In this document: positions 34,496 through 44,098 of the stretch, piece after piece
Layout of the letters: every line of letters starts with the position of its first letter
Position numbering within the stretch: position 1 is the first letter of the stretch
Assembly (NCBI RefSeq): GCF_017307495.1
Contig: NZ_JAFKHE010000020.1
Span: forward strand, 1-64,000
DNA length: 64,000 bases
DNA from: Devosia sp.
GTDB lineage: Bacteria; Pseudomonadota; Alphaproteobacteria; Rhizobiales; Devosiaceae
Reading direction: 5' to 3'
The notes under the pieces: model-generated
What the model saw: the letters and a program-made list of their open reading frames with translations, nothing else
What the model was told of the DNA's origin: nothing
The model's database searches: none
Position numbers and translations under genes: made by a program

Positions 34496-35816
34496 TGACC
34501 CAAGCGCTCCCTACACCTCTCCCTTTGGGGGAGGGGTCGGCGCGAAGCGCCGGGTGAGGGGGCCTTCCTCGGCACCGAGCGTGGGGCAAGGCCCCCTCAC
34601 CCTGACCCTCTCCCCCAAGGGCGAGGGGACGCTCTGGCCCCATCTCGGCAAAGCCCTCCTCTCCCTCGCCGCGGCGCTGGTGATGGGCAGCGCCGCCATC
34701 GCCGCCGACGTCAGGATCGGCTACCTGGGGCTCAAGGACGATCTCCGCTATCACCCGGAGGTCGCCTATACCCGCATCGAGATCGCCCCGGCCCTCAATC
34801 CGGTGGAGGGCGCCCGCCTCGGCATCAACGACCTGAAGATCGTTACCGATGCCGCCGGGGTCTCCCTGTCGCTCGACGAGCAGCAGGCGACCGACGCTGC
34901 CGACGCCAGCGCCAAGGTCGCCGCCATGGCAGCCGCCGGCGAGCGCTTCGTCATCCTCGACCTGCCGGGTGACGTGGCGCGCGAGGTGGTCGCCGCCTCA
35001 GCCGCCCTGCCGATCACGCTGGTCAACGCCACCGCCCCGCAGGACGCGCTGCGCGACCTGTGCCAGCCCAACCTGGTTCACACCGGCGCGTCCGACCGCA
35101 TGGTCGCCGACACCTACACCCAGTTCCTGCGTCACCGGAACTGGACCAAGGTGCTGATCCTCGTCGGCAATCTGCCGCGCGACAAGGAAATCGCCGATGC
35201 CTTCGAGGCCTCCGCCAGGCGCCTGCGCCTCGACATCCGCGACCGGCGCGAGTTCACGCTCTCGACCGATCCGGCCAACCGCGAGGCGAACAATACCCTG
35301 CTGATCACCGGCGGCACCGACTACGACGTCGTCTTCATCGCCGACAGCCTCGGCGAATATGCCCGCTACCTTGACTATGCCACCCGACTGCCGCGCCCGG
35401 TGATCGGTGCCACCGGCCTGACCGCCTCCGAATGGCACTGGTCCTGGGATCGCGACGGCGCCACCCAGGTAACGCTGCGCTTCCAGCGCCTCGCCGAAGG
35501 CAGGCGCCTGATGTCGGGTCCCGACTGGTCGACCTGGATCGCGGCAAAATCCATCGCCACCGCCTATGCCAAGGCGCGTACGGACGACCCCGCCAAGGTG
35601 TACGAGTACATGCGCGGCAGCCGCTTCACCATCGACGGCTCCAAGGGCTATCGCTTGAACTTCCGCCCCTGGGACGGCCAGTTGCGCATGCCGATGGTGC
35701 TGGCGACCTCGAACGCCATCACCGAGGCGGCGCCCTTCCCCGAGTTCCTGCACCAGACCAACGAGCTCGATACGCTCGGCGTCGATCAACCGGAGTCCAA
35801 GTGCAAAGCGCCCTAA
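34488..35816 (+). CDS. PQQ-alcohol-dehydrogenase-associated ABC substrate-binding protein (PedA1-like), with repeat-derived N-terminal extension
   Basis: A protein of up to 442 aa. The conserved part begins ADVRIGYLGLKDDLRYHPEV right after a signal peptide (LGKALLSLAAALVMGSAAIA) at about residues 52-71, and shows the branched-chain-type binding fold (LVHTGASDRMVADTYTQFL, KVLILVGNLPRDKEIADAF). This matches the family TIGR03863. The first about 50 residues are translated from a palindromic intergenic repeat (34510-34633) lying between the ATG that overlaps the beta-propeller stop and the signal peptide. GTG codons at 34552 and 34582 are alternative starts. The gene overlaps the permease gene at its 3' end. 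Confidence 0.8.
   Translation: MTSDPSAPYTSPFGGGVGAKRRVRGPSSAPSVGQGPLTLTLSPKGEGTLWPHLGKALLSLAAALVMGSAAIAADVRIGYLGLKDDLRYHPEVAYTRIEIAPALNPVEGARLGINDLKIVTDAAGVSLSLDEQQATDAADASAKVAAMAAAGERFVILDLPGDVAREVVAASAALPITLVNATAPQDALRDLCQPNLVHTGASDRMVADTYTQFLRHRNWTKVLILVGNLPRDKEIADAFEASARRLRLDIRDRREFTLSTDPANREANNTLLITGGTDYDVVFIADSLGEYARYLDYATRLPRPVIGATGLTASEWHWSWDRDGATQVTLRFQRLAEGRRLMSGPDWSTWIAAKSIATAYAKARTDDPAKVYEYMRGSRFTIDGSKGYRLNFRPWDGQLRMPMVLATSNAITEAAPFPEFLHQTNELDTLGVDQPESKCKAP
34510..34633. repeat. Palindromic repeat (family A) inside the 5' end of the PedA1-like gene
   Basis: The same CTCTCCC..GGGGAGAGG repeat type as in true intergenic positions, in two inverted units (CTCTCCCTTTGGGGGAGGGG and CCTCTCCCCCAAGGGCGAGG) around GCGAAGCGCCGGGTGAGGGG. 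Here it is in frame with the downstream gene without a stop codon. Confidence 0.65.
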
Positions 35817-36610
35817 GCTACTGGCTCGGTTTCTCCGCCATCACCCGGCGCGAGATCGCGAAATTCCTGCGCCAGACGGAGCGGCTAATCTCGGCCATCG
35901 TCCGTCCGGCCCTGTGGCTCATCGTGTTCGCCGCCGGCCTGCACGATATCCTGGGCGTCTCGATCATCCCGCCCTACACCACCTACGTGCCCTACCAGGA
36001 ATACGTGCTGCCGGGCCTCGTCGGCATCGTCGTCCTGTTCCAGTGCATGCAGTCGGCGCTCTCCATGGTCTATGACCGCGAGGCCGGGGTGATGCGTTCG
36101 ATGCTGGTGACGCCGCTGCCGCGCTACTTCCTGCTGTTCTCCAAGATCGCTGCCGCCACTGCGTTGTCGATCATCCAGGTCTACGCCTTCCTGATGGTCG
36201 CCCGCATCGTCGGCTTCGGCTTCCCCGACTGGGGTTTCGTCTACATCCTGCCCGGCGTCGTGCTGGCCGGCCTGATGCTCGGCTCGATCGGCCTGCTCGT
36301 CTCCGTCTATACGCCGCAGATCGAGAACTTCGCCGGCATGATGAACTTCGTGGTTTTCCCGATGTTCTTCATCTCCTCCGCCCTTTACCCGCTGTGGAAG
36401 CTGCGCGAGGCCGGCGCCGACATCATCTGGTGGCTGAGCCAGGTGAACCCGCTCACCTATGCCATCGAGCTGATCCGCTTCCTCGCCTATGGCCAGCTGG
36501 ACTGGCTCTCGCTCGGCGTCGTGATCGGCGTCACTGCAGTCGCCTTCCTCCTCGCCGCGCGGGGCTACGATCCCCAGGCCGGCGCCATCCGCACCGTCAA
36601 GCGCAGCTGA
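35801..36610 (+). CDS. ABC-2 type permease of the PQQ-associated alcohol/lanthanide transporter (PedC-like)
   Basis: A 269-aa membrane protein starting at GTG 35801, overlapping the PedA1-like stop by 16 nt. Six membrane helices are visible, with typical ABC-2 segments: REAGVMRSMLVTPLPRYFLL, the helices PGVVLAGLMLGSIGLLV and MMNFVVFPMFFISSALYPLW, and VNPLTYAIELIRFLAYGQ. It is the membrane half for the ATPase at 29630-30391. The set matches the PedA1A2BC-type cassette found near PQQ dehydrogenases. Confidence 0.8.
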   Translation: MQSALSYWLGFSAITRREIAKFLRQTERLISAIVRPALWLIVFAAGLHDILGVSIIPPYTTYVPYQEYVLPGLVGIVVLFQCMQSALSMVYDREAGVMRSMLVTPLPRYFLLFSKIAAATALSIIQVYAFLMVARIVGFGFPDWGFVYILPGVVLAGLMLGSIGLLVSVYTPQIENFAGMMNFVVFPMFFISSALYPLWKLREAGADIIWWLSQVNPLTYAIELIRFLAYGQLDWLSLGVVIGVTAVAFLLAARGYDPQAGAIRTVKRS

Positions 36611-36709
36611 TCCCGCGAACCTTCCGCCCCGCCGCAGCGTGCCCCACCGACGCTTGCGGCGGACTGCTGCATGGCTCTAGGCTCGCGCCACCATGTTGAG
36701 GAGGATTTG

Positions 36710-37699
36710 ATGGCGCTGAATGTGTTGTTCGTCGGCGGCACGGGGCAGATTTCGCTGCCCTGCGTCGAATATGCGGTAGCCCAGGGCCACAAGGTCAGCG
36801 TCTTCAACCGCGGCCAGCGCGACGCCACGCTCCCGGCCGGCGTCACCTCCATCGTCGGCGACATGAAGGACGCCGCCGCCTATCGCAGGCTCGGCGACAT
36901 GGGCTTCGACGTCGTCGCCCAGTTCATGGTGTTCACGCCCGAGCAGATGGCCGAGGACATCGCCACCTTCGCCGGCAAGACCAGGCAATACATCTTCATT
37001 TCGTCGGCCTCGGTCTACGAGAAGCCGGCCCGGCACTACATCATCACCGAGCGGACGCCGGCAGTGAACCCGTACTGGGGCTACAGCCAGGCCAAGATCG
37101 CGTGCGAGACGCTGCTGCAGGGCGCTGCGAACCTGCACTGGACCATCGTCCGGCCCAGCCACACCGTGCGCACCGGCCTGCCCACGATGATGGGCGAGGG
37201 CGACATCGTCATCCGTCGCATGCAGCAGGGCAAGCCCGTGATCGTCGCCGGCGACGGCACTTCGCCGTGGACGCTGACCCGGAGCCGGGACTTCGCCGTC
37301 CCCTTCGTCAACCTGTTCGGCAAGTCGGGGGCCCTCGGCGAGATCTTCCAGATCACCTCGGATCGCGGCTACAGCTGGAACGACATCTACAGCGCCATCG
37401 GCCGCGGCGTCGGCCTCACCCCGCAGATCATCCACGTCCCCTCCGACACGCTCGTCGCCTACAACAGGGCCTGGGAGGGTCCGCTGCTCGGCGACAAGAC
37501 CTGGTCGGCCCTGTTCGACAACTCCAAGGTCAAGCGCGTGGCCGGCGACTTCAAGTGCTCGGAGGATCTGGACGAGGTACTGGCCGAATCGATCGGCTTC
37601 CTGAAGCAGCGGCTGGCCTCCAACGCACCGGTGAACATGGAGCTCGACCCGCTGTTCGACCGCATCACATCGGAGCAGGCGGCGCTGGGGCGATCGTAG
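36710..37699 (+). CDS. NAD-dependent epimerase/dehydratase (extended SDR)
   Basis: A 329-aa protein with the Rossmann start LNVLFVGGTGQISLPCVEYA and a modified SDR active region (ISSASVYEKPARHY, then YWGYSQAKIACETLL with the YxxxK motif). Start ATG 36710 follows GGAGG; an earlier in-frame ATG lacks a site. It resembles the nucleoside-sugar or uronate-related epimerase/dehydratase group, but the substrate cannot be told. It lies just downstream of the transport cassette and upstream of a sugar-acid dehydratase on the same strand. Confidence 0.8.
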   Translation: MALNVLFVGGTGQISLPCVEYAVAQGHKVSVFNRGQRDATLPAGVTSIVGDMKDAAAYRRLGDMGFDVVAQFMVFTPEQMAEDIATFAGKTRQYIFISSASVYEKPARHYIITERTPAVNPYWGYSQAKIACETLLQGAANLHWTIVRPSHTVRTGLPTMMGEGDIVIRRMQQGKPVIVAGDGTSPWTLTRSRDFAVPFVNLFGKSGALGEIFQITSDRGYSWNDIYSAIGRGVGLTPQIIHVPSDTLVAYNRAWEGPLLGDKTWSALFDNSKVKRVAGDFKCSEDLDEVLAESIGFLKQRLASNAPVNMELDPLFDRITSEQAALGRS

Positions 37700-37871
37700 G
37701 CGAGCGCCTCTTGCAATCCGGGCGCTCCACTCTCCCAGCCACGGTGTCAGTGGCCGACATCGCGGGAGCTCGATCCACCCCTTCCTTGGCCCACCTCGAC
37801 GTACGTCCCTCACGTCTCTAGACTTCCCCCTGCGCGACAGGGAGAATCGCGCTGACCGAGGGGAAATCGTA

Positions 37872-39029
37872 GTGAAGATCACGTCCGTAAAGACGGCCGC
37901 GTCGACCGGCCATTGCATGCATCTGTGGGTCAAGATCACCACTGACGCCGGCGTCACCGGCATCGGCGAATGCGTGCATGGCGGCTATCAGGCCATCGCC
38001 ATCATCAAGGAACTCGAGGAGCGGTTGGTTGGCCGCGATCCCTTCGCCATCGACGCCATCTTCGAGGAGACGCGTCGCAGCCTCGTGTTCGAGGGCGGCT
38101 TCGCCGGTGCCCTGATCACCGCCCTCACCGGCATCGAGATCGCGCTCTGGGACCTCAAGGGCAAGGCGCTCAAGGTCCCCGTCTACGAGCTCATGGGCGG
38201 CAAGTTCCGCGACGATATCCGCGTCTATTGCGACTGCGAAGTCTCGCCGGGCATGAACATGGCCGAGGTGCAGGAGGTGGTCGACGAAGTCCTCGAGGCT
38301 GGCTTCACCGCGCTCAAGGTCGACCTCGACATCCGCGCCTACGGCCACACCGGCACGGAGACCGGCTGGTACGACAAGGACCGGTTCAACATGACTCCCA
38401 ACAAGTGGGAGCATGAGCGCATGGTGCAGCTGGCCGAAATGGTGGTGAAGGCCGCCGGCCCCTCGGTCGATGTCGCCACCGACCTGCACACCCGCCTCGA
38501 CAAGCACTCGGCCATCCGCCTCGCCCGCGACCTCGAGCACCTGAAGCTGCTCTGGCTCGAGGAGCCGGTGCCGCCCGAGAACATCGACGTCATGGCCGAG
38601 ATCACCCGCCAGACCTCGACCCCCATCTGCGCCGGGGAAAACCTCTATCTCCGCCACGGCTTCCGCAAGCTGCTCGAGACCCAGGCCGTCGATATCATCA
38701 TGCCGGACATCCCCAAGTGCGGCGGGCTGTCCGAGTGCCGCAAGATCGCCGAGATGGCGGACCTCTACTCGATCCCCTTCGCGCCGCACAACGTCAGCTC
38801 TCCGCTCGGGACCATGGCCTCGGCACATGTCTGCGCCACGGTGCCGAACTTCCTCATCCTCGAGTTCCACTGGTTCAACCGCATGGAGTACTGGAACACC
38901 GTTACCGACGGCGGCAACATCATCCAGAACGGCCGCATCCGGGTCAGCGACAAGCCCGGCATCGGGCTCGAACTGAACGAGGAGGTCGCCCGGCAGTACC
39001 AGTATCCGGGCACAACCTGGTTCGAGTGA
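37872..39029 (+). CDS. Mandelate racemase / muconate lactonizing enzyme family dehydratase
   Basis: A 385-aa enolase-superfamily protein. The capping domain is N-terminal (about 1-125). The barrel has GFTALKVDLDI with the KxD motif, then VDVATDLHTRLD and LLWLEEPVPPENID as metal-binding strands, PICAGENLYLRHGF, and the C-terminal acid/base region PFAPHNVSSPLG. This is closest to sugar-acid dehydratases such as galactonate/galactarate-type enzymes. The start is GTG 37872 behind GAGGGG. A sugar-acid substrate fits the GudD, KdgD and UxuA-like neighbours. Confidence 0.85.
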   Translation: MKITSVKTAASTGHCMHLWVKITTDAGVTGIGECVHGGYQAIAIIKELEERLVGRDPFAIDAIFEETRRSLVFEGGFAGALITALTGIEIALWDLKGKALKVPVYELMGGKFRDDIRVYCDCEVSPGMNMAEVQEVVDEVLEAGFTALKVDLDIRAYGHTGTETGWYDKDRFNMTPNKWEHERMVQLAEMVVKAAGPSVDVATDLHTRLDKHSAIRLARDLEHLKLLWLEEPVPPENIDVMAEITRQTSTPICAGENLYLRHGFRKLLETQAVDIIMPDIPKCGGLSECRKIAEMADLYSIPFAPHNVSSPLGTMASAHVCATVPNFLILEFHWFNRMEYWNTVTDGGNIIQNGRIRVSDKPGIGLELNEEVARQYQYPGTTWFE

Positions 39030-39065
39030 CGTGCCGGGGGCGGCACCTCCCCGCCTTGGCCCAGG

Positions 39066-39094
39066 TCGTCATCCCGGCGAACGCCGGGAAGGCG
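39066..39094. repeat. Palindromic repeat (family B, GTCATCCCGGC type)
   Basis: A hairpin around GTCATCCCGGCGAACGCCGG in the gap between two convergent genes. Related copies lie at 61836-61977 and 63071-63149. Confidence 0.6.
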
Positions 39095-39113
39095 CCTGCC
39101 GCAGCATCCACGG

Positions 39114-40442
39114 CTAGCGCACCAGCGCCGGCCGCTTCGGATCGAAGGTCCAGCCCTCGATCAGATACTGCATCGCCATCGCGTCGTTGCGCGCGCCGGC
39201 CGGCAACCGCCGGTAGAGCGCATGCGCCGCCGCGAGCGCATCCTCATCCAGTTCGACCCCGAGTCCCGGCCGCTCCGGCACCGCGATTTCGCCCTCCCGG
39301 ATCAGCGGTGGCTGGCGCGTCAGGTGCTGCCCGTCCTGCCAGATCCAGTGCGTGTCGAGCGCGGTGATCGTGCCCGGGGCCGCCGCCCCCACCTGCGTGA
39401 ACATGGCGAGCGAGATGTCGAAGTGGTTGTTCGAATGGCTGCCCCAGGTCAGACCCCAGCGCGCGCACATCCTCGCGACGTCGATCGAACCGCGCGGCGT
39501 CCAGAAATGCGGGTCGGCGAGGGGGATGTCGACGCTGCCCAGCACTACCGCATGCCCCATCTGCCGCCAGTCGGTGGCGATCATGTTGGTGGCGGTGCGG
39601 ATGCCGGTGGCGCGGCGAAACTCCGCCATCACCTCGCGGCCCGAGAACCCCTGCTCGGCCCCGCATGGATCCTCGGCGTAAGCCAGATGCGGCTTGATCG
39701 CCGAGCAGACCTCGATCGCCTCGTCCAGTGACCAGGCCCCGTTCGGATCGAGCGTGATCCGCGCGTGGGGGAAGCGCTGCGCCAGCGCTTCGATCGCCCC
39801 GCCCTCCTCGGCCCCGCGCAGCACCCCGCCCTTGAGCTTGAAGTCCCTGAAGCCGTAGCGCGCCTCGGCCGCTTCCGCCTGGCGCACGATGGCGTCCGCA
39901 TCGAGCGCCGGCAGGTCCCGTACCCGCTCCCAGTCGTCACCCTCGCTCGCGCGCCGATAGCCGAGCGGCGTCCTCGCGCCATCCCCGACATAGAACAGGT
40001 AGCCGAGCATCGGCACCGCATCGCGCACCTGTCCGTCGCCGAGCAGTTCGGCCATCGGCACGCCGAGAAACTGCCCCATCAGGTCGAGCAGCGCGCATTC
40101 CAGCGCCGCGACGGCGTGGATGGTAACGCGCAGATCGAAGGTCTGCGCCCCGCGCCCACCCGCATCCCGTCCCGCAAAAGTCTCGCCCACCCGCCGCAGC
40201 AGCTTCCGGTAGGTGCCGACCTCCTGCCCGACGATCAGCTCGTGACTGTCCTCGAGCGTCCTGGCAATCGCCTCGCCGCCCGGCACTTCGCCGAGGCCGG
40301 TATGTCCGGCGCTGTCGGTCAGTATGACGATATTGCGGGTGAACAGCGGCGCATGCGCGCCGCTGAGGTTGAGCAGCATGCTGTCCGCGCCGGCGACGGG
40401 CACGACGCGGAGGGACGTGATGATGGGGGTGGCTGACGTCAT
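39114..40442 (-). CDS. gudD: Glucarate dehydratase
   Basis: A 442-aa enolase-superfamily enzyme that converts D-glucarate (often also idarate) to 5-dehydro-4-deoxyglucarate. Visible motifs are the substrate lysine in [11 protein letters not shown], the metal ligands in [13 protein letters not shown] and [20 protein letters not shown], and the catalytic histidine in [13 protein letters not shown]. The length matches GudD. ATG 40442 is chosen; the upstream frame reads through a palindromic repeat. It is co-oriented with the sugar importer genes upstream, and KdgD, encoded divergently, uses its product. Confidence 0.9.
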   Translation of the reverse strand: MTSATPIITSLRVVPVAGADSMLLNLSGAHAPLFTRNIVILTDSAGHTGLGEVPGGEAIARTLEDSHELIVGQEVGTYRKLLRRVGETFAGRDAGGRGAQTFDLRVTIHAVAALECALLDLMGQFLGVPMAELLGDGQVRDAVPMLGYLFYVGDGARTPLGYRRASEGDDWERVRDLPALDADAIVRQAEAAEARYGFRDFKLKGGVLRGAEEGGAIEALAQRFPHARITLDPNGAWSLDEAIEVCSAIKPHLAYAEDPCGAEQGFSGREVMAEFRRATGIRTATNMIATDWRQMGHAVVLGSVDIPLADPHFWTPRGSIDVARMCARWGLTWGSHSNNHFDISLAMFTQVGAAAPGTITALDTHWIWQDGQHLTRQPPLIREGEIAVPERPGLGVELDEDALAAAHALYRRLPAGARNDAMAMQYLIEGWTFDPKRPALVR

Positions 40443-40443
40443 T

Positions 40444-40560
40444 TCAGACTTCCCCTCACCCCGGCCCTCTCCCCGGCGGGGAGAGGGGGCGATGGGGCGC
40501 GATCGGTGCAAGCTGCGTCCCCTCTCCCCACCGGGGAGAGGGTCAGGGTGAGGGGGAGCA
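40444..40560. repeat. Palindromic repeats (family A) between the fused permease and gudD
   Basis: Two hairpins (CTCTCCCCGGCGGGGAGAGG and CCTCTCCCCACCGGGGAGAG) within longer inverted arms CCCCTCACCC and GGGTGAGGGG. Confidence 0.6.
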
Positions 40561-40563
40561 CCG

Positions 40564-42525
40564 CTAGCCCTTCACGGCGCCGACGGTGAGACCGCCGACG
40601 AGGAAGCGCTGCGCGTACATGTAGAGCACCGCCACCGGGATTGCCGTCAGCAGCGAGGCCGCCATCAGCTCGCCCCAGGGCAGGATGTCGCCCACCACCA
40701 TCGATTGCAGGCCGATCGGCAACGTCCTGAGCGATTCCGACGTGATGAACACGAAGGCGAACAGGAACTCGTTCCATGCATTGGTGAAGGCGAACAGTGC
40801 CACCGACAGCAGCGCCGGCGCCGCCAGCGGCAAGGTGATGCGCAGGAAGGCGTAGAGCCGGCTCGCCCCGTCGATCATCGCCGCCTCTTCGAGCTCCACC
40901 GGGATCGAGCGGAAATAGCCGATCAGCACCCAGGTGGCGAAGGGCACGAGGAAGGTCGGATAGGTGGTCAGCAGCGCGCCGTAGGAGTTGATCAGCCCCA
41001 GGTCGCTGAGCGTCTGGTAGAGCGGGATGAAGATCAGCGTGCCCGGCAGCAGATAGGTGATGAGGATCGCCGTGGTCAGCAGGCCGGCCCCAAGGAACTT
41101 GAGGCGGGTCAGCGCGTAGGCGGCGAGTGCCGCGATGGCCACCGAGATGATCGTGCTCAGCGCCGCTACTAGCAGCGAATTGCCCAGCCACATCAGGAAC
41201 GGCGAGCCGAAGATCAGCTCCTGGTATTGATTGAGTGTCGGCGGACTTGGCCAGAAGATCGACTGGCGCTGGCTGATCTGGGTCGTCGTCTTGAACGAGG
41301 TGATCAGCACCCAGTAGAACGGGAACAACACGAACGCCATGAGCGGCAGCAGGATCAGGATGCGGACGCCAATGCCCATGCGCTCGCGCCCCTGCGGCTT
41401 GAACACCGGCCTTTCGGACGAGCCGGTGAGGCGCCGGCGCAGGCTCTGGCCGAGCCGCTCGATGCCGCGGTTCAGCATGTCGAAGGGCCAGAACAGGACA
41501 TCCAGCACGAGGCCGAACAGCCGGCCGAAGAACCGGCCGATCCCCAGGTTGAAGCGCTTCTTCTCGACGCCGGCGGAACGCTCGTCATGCCGCATGTACT
41601 TGGCGAGCAGGTAGATCAGGAACGCCATCAGCGGCGCCACGCTGAGCGCGATGGCGCTGCCCGGCCCGTATTGCAGCGAACCGATCGCCTTTTCATAGGC
41701 AAGGATCGAGTAGAGGCGCGTCGCGCCCGACGGGCCGCCGCCGGTCATCAGGAAGATGAGGCCGAACTGGTTGAAGGTTGAGATGAAGCTCAGCAGCAGC
41801 ACCACGAGGATGACGTAGCGCATGCCCGGCAGCGTGATGTAGCGGAACCGCTGCACCGCGTTGGCGCCGTCGACTTCGGCCGATTCATAGAGTTCGGTGT
41901 CGATGGCCTTGAGGCCGGCCAGCAGCAGCAGGGTGAAGAAGGGTATGCCCTTCCAGACGTTCACTGCGATGACGCTGCCCAGGGCGAGGTTGGAGTCCGA
42001 CAGCCAGCCAAGCGGACGCTCGATGAGGCCCATGCCCTGCAGGATCGGGTTGAGGCCGCCAAACAACGGATCGTAGATCGATTTCCAGGCCAGTGCCGTG
42101 ACGATTTCGGGCACGATCCAGGGCAGCAGCATGATCGCCGACAGCAGGTTGCGCCATGGCAGCTTGGAGTGGAGGATCATGGCAATCGTCATGCCGGTGA
42201 CGAATTTGATCGAGAGCGACCAGAAGGTGAAATTGATCGTGTTCGACAGCGACAGCAGGTAGTCGGAGTTGGTGTAGAGGCGCTGATAGTTGCGCAGCCC
42301 CACCTGCACGGTGTCGCCGGTCTGGAAGTTGAAGGTGGTCGTCGACATCAGGATGGCACTGATGAAGGGCCAGAAGATGAGGCCCGCCATGAGCAGGACC
42401 ATCGGCAGGACGAACAGGTAGGCAATCTTCCAGTCGCGGCCAAACACTCCCTGCACGCGCCGCGCCATGGAGATCGGTCGCATCTTTCTTTCGAAGACGC
42501 CATTTGCCTGTGCGTGATCAACCAT
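40564..42525 (-). CDS. Fused CUT1 carbohydrate ABC permease (MalF-like plus MalG-like in one chain)
   Basis: A 653-aa membrane protein that joins two complete permease domains. The N-terminal MalF-like domain (about 30-315) has [20 protein letters not shown] as its EAA loop. The C-terminal MalG-like domain (about 385-650) has [20 protein letters not shown]. Each has about six membrane helices. The linker (about 316-385) is basic and includes an amphipathic or hydrophobic stretch ([16 protein letters not shown]). Normally these are two genes of about 300 and 280 codons. ATG 42525 follows AGAGGA. It works with the binding protein encoded upstream; no matching ATPase is nearby. Confidence 0.9.
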   Translation of the reverse strand: MVDHAQANGVFERKMRPISMARRVQGVFGRDWKIAYLFVLPMVLLMAGLIFWPFISAILMSTTTFNFQTGDTVQVGLRNYQRLYTNSDYLLSLSNTINFTFWSLSIKFVTGMTIAMILHSKLPWRNLLSAIMLLPWIVPEIVTALAWKSIYDPLFGGLNPILQGMGLIERPLGWLSDSNLALGSVIAVNVWKGIPFFTLLLLAGLKAIDTELYESAEVDGANAVQRFRYITLPGMRYVILVVLLLSFISTFNQFGLIFLMTGGGPSGATRLYSILAYEKAIGSLQYGPGSAIALSVAPLMAFLIYLLAKYMRHDERSAGVEKKRFNLGIGRFFGRLFGLVLDVLFWPFDMLNRGIERLGQSLRRRLTGSSERPVFKPQGRERMGIGVRILILLPLMAFVLFPFYWVLITSFKTTTQISQRQSIFWPSPPTLNQYQELIFGSPFLMWLGNSLLVAALSTIISVAIAALAAYALTRLKFLGAGLLTTAILITYLLPGTLIFIPLYQTLSDLGLINSYGALLTTYPTFLVPFATWVLIGYFRSIPVELEEAAMIDGASRLYAFLRITLPLAAPALLSVALFAFTNAWNEFLFAFVFITSESLRTLPIGLQSMVVGDILPWGELMAASLLTAIPVAVLYMYAQRFLVGGLTVGAVKG

Positions 42526-42694
42526 CGACTGTCCTCTGGATACTTTGGTCATGCGCAGCAAGTCGCCGCGCCGGCGGCCTCGGGCCTATGTGTACAACGG
42601 CACACGCAACCCCGCCCGGGCTGCGGCCGATGACGCTGAGTGGTCAGGTACGGGAGGGCGGTTGCGCCGCCCTCCCCCGTGGATCGCATGATCC

Positions 42695-44098
42695 TTACGG
42701 CTGCGGCATGCCACCTTCTTCGAAGATGTCGCGCATCTTGTTGTGCGCGTCCTTCACGGCATCGGCGGGCGACATGCGGCCGGAGATGACGTTACCGACC
42801 GACTGTTCGAGCACGCCCTGGGCGCGGATGGCGTCGACGCCCGCATTCGGATCCGCCGGCCAGGACTGGCCGAGGAACGGGTTCTGCACGTCGACCGCCT
42901 GCTTGATCGTGGCAAGGTTCGGTTCGGCAGCCAGCAGTTCGGGAGTCCACAGTTTCTGGTAGGCCGGCGTGAACAGCACGCTGCCCAGCGCCGCGATCTT
43001 GTTGAAGTTCGCCGGGTCGAGCAGGGCCAGCGCCAGTTCCTTGGCGAGGGCGCCGTTCTTGGCATTCTTGAACACGGTCATCCAGCCGCCGACGTTGCCG
43101 CCGTCGCGGCTGTCGCCGTTGATGGCCGTCGGCGCCTGCAGCAGCAGGGTGTTGGCGTAAACCGGATTGCCGTCGCGCTTGGCCTGGGCATAGATCGAGA
43201 AGGCGTTCTGGGTAAAGCCGATCTGGCCGGCAAGGTACGCCTCGTTGTTGCCCGTATCGTTCCAGCTCTCGATGCCGGGCGGCAGCATGGCGGCATACTT
43301 GCCGTTGCGGTCGTAGGTTTCGCGCAGGAATTCGAACGCTGCCACGGTTTCGGGCGAGTCGAAGGTCACGGTCGTACCGGCCTGGTCGGTGAAGTGACCA
43401 CCAAACGCTTGGACGACGGCGATCAGGAAGCCGAAGCCGTCACCGGACTGGTTGGGGGTGAAGCCCCAGCCGTAGAAGTCGGGACCCGAGATGGCGAGCG
43501 CAGCCTCGCGGCGATCGACGATCGTCTTGAGCGAGGCGGGATCGATGCCCTTTTCCTTGAGTTTGTCGCCGCGGGCATAGTAGCCGGTGGTGGTGCCGAT
43601 CAGCGGAACGGCCCACCACTTGCCGTCGATCTTGGCGGTCTTGGCCGCGTTGAGGCCCGGCATGATGTCGCCGTAGCGCTTGACCGCCTCATCCACCACG
43701 TCGCTCACGTCCTCGACGAGGTCGAGCAGGTGCAGCTGGCTGATCGAGACGTTGGAGGTATAGGCGAAGTCGGGCGGATTGCCGGCCTTCACCGCGGCCG
43801 TCATCTTGCCCATGAAGTCGCCGAACGACTCGGGGTTGGTCGTCGAGATGTCGAGCTGGACTCCCTTGGAGTCGGCAAAGGCCTGGACGGTGTCGCGGAA
43901 AGCCGTCTGCGCCGCCTCGAAATACTCGGTGCGGTGGATGACGGTCAGCTTGCCCGCGGCGCCCTCCGGCAGCGGCGCGTCGGGCTTGGGCGCGTCCTCG
44001 GCGAAGACGGGCAACCCGTTCGCACCCAGCACCATTCCTGCGCCCACCGCAGCCGATCCACGCAGGATATCGCGGCGGCTGAACCTGTTGTTGTTCAT
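42695..44098 (-). CDS. Extracellular solute-binding protein for carbohydrate ABC importer
   Basis: A 467-aa family-1 binding protein with a Tat-type signal (SRRDILRGSAAVGAGMVLG, cleavage near FAEDA). The mature part starts with KLTVIHRTEYFEAAQTAFRD and contains the sugar-binding two-lobe pattern (WAVPLIGTTTGYYARGDKL, EAYLAGQIGFTQNAFSIYA). Start ATG 44098 (MNNNRFSRRD). The fused permease gene follows 169 nt downstream. Because gudD and kdgD are adjacent, glucarate, galactarate or a related sugar acid or oligosaccharide is a likely ligand. Confidence 0.85.
   Translation of the reverse strand: MNNNRFSRRDILRGSAAVGAGMVLGANGLPVFAEDAPKPDAPLPEGAAGKLTVIHRTEYFEAAQTAFRDTVQAFADSKGVQLDISTTNPESFGDFMGKMTAAVKAGNPPDFAYTSNVSISQLHLLDLVEDVSDVVDEAVKRYGDIMPGLNAAKTAKIDGKWWAVPLIGTTTGYYARGDKLKEKGIDPASLKTIVDRREAALAISGPDFYGWGFTPNQSGDGFGFLIAVVQAFGGHFTDQAGTTVTFDSPETVAAFEFLRETYDRNGKYAAMLPPGIESWNDTGNNEAYLAGQIGFTQNAFSIYAQAKRDGNPVYANTLLLQAPTAINGDSRDGGNVGGWMTVFKNAKNGALAKELALALLDPANFNKIAALGSVLFTPAYQKLWTPELLAAEPNLATIKQAVDVQNPFLGQSWPADPNAGVDAIRAQGVLEQSVGNVISGRMSPADAVKDAHNKMRDIFEEGGMPQP

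Noticed and set aside
34500..34640. Peptide segment LTLTLSPKGEGT in the PedA1-like frame as a possible protein domain
   Set aside because: It is the translation of the palindromic repeat and appears in unrelated proteins wherever the repeat is read in this phase.
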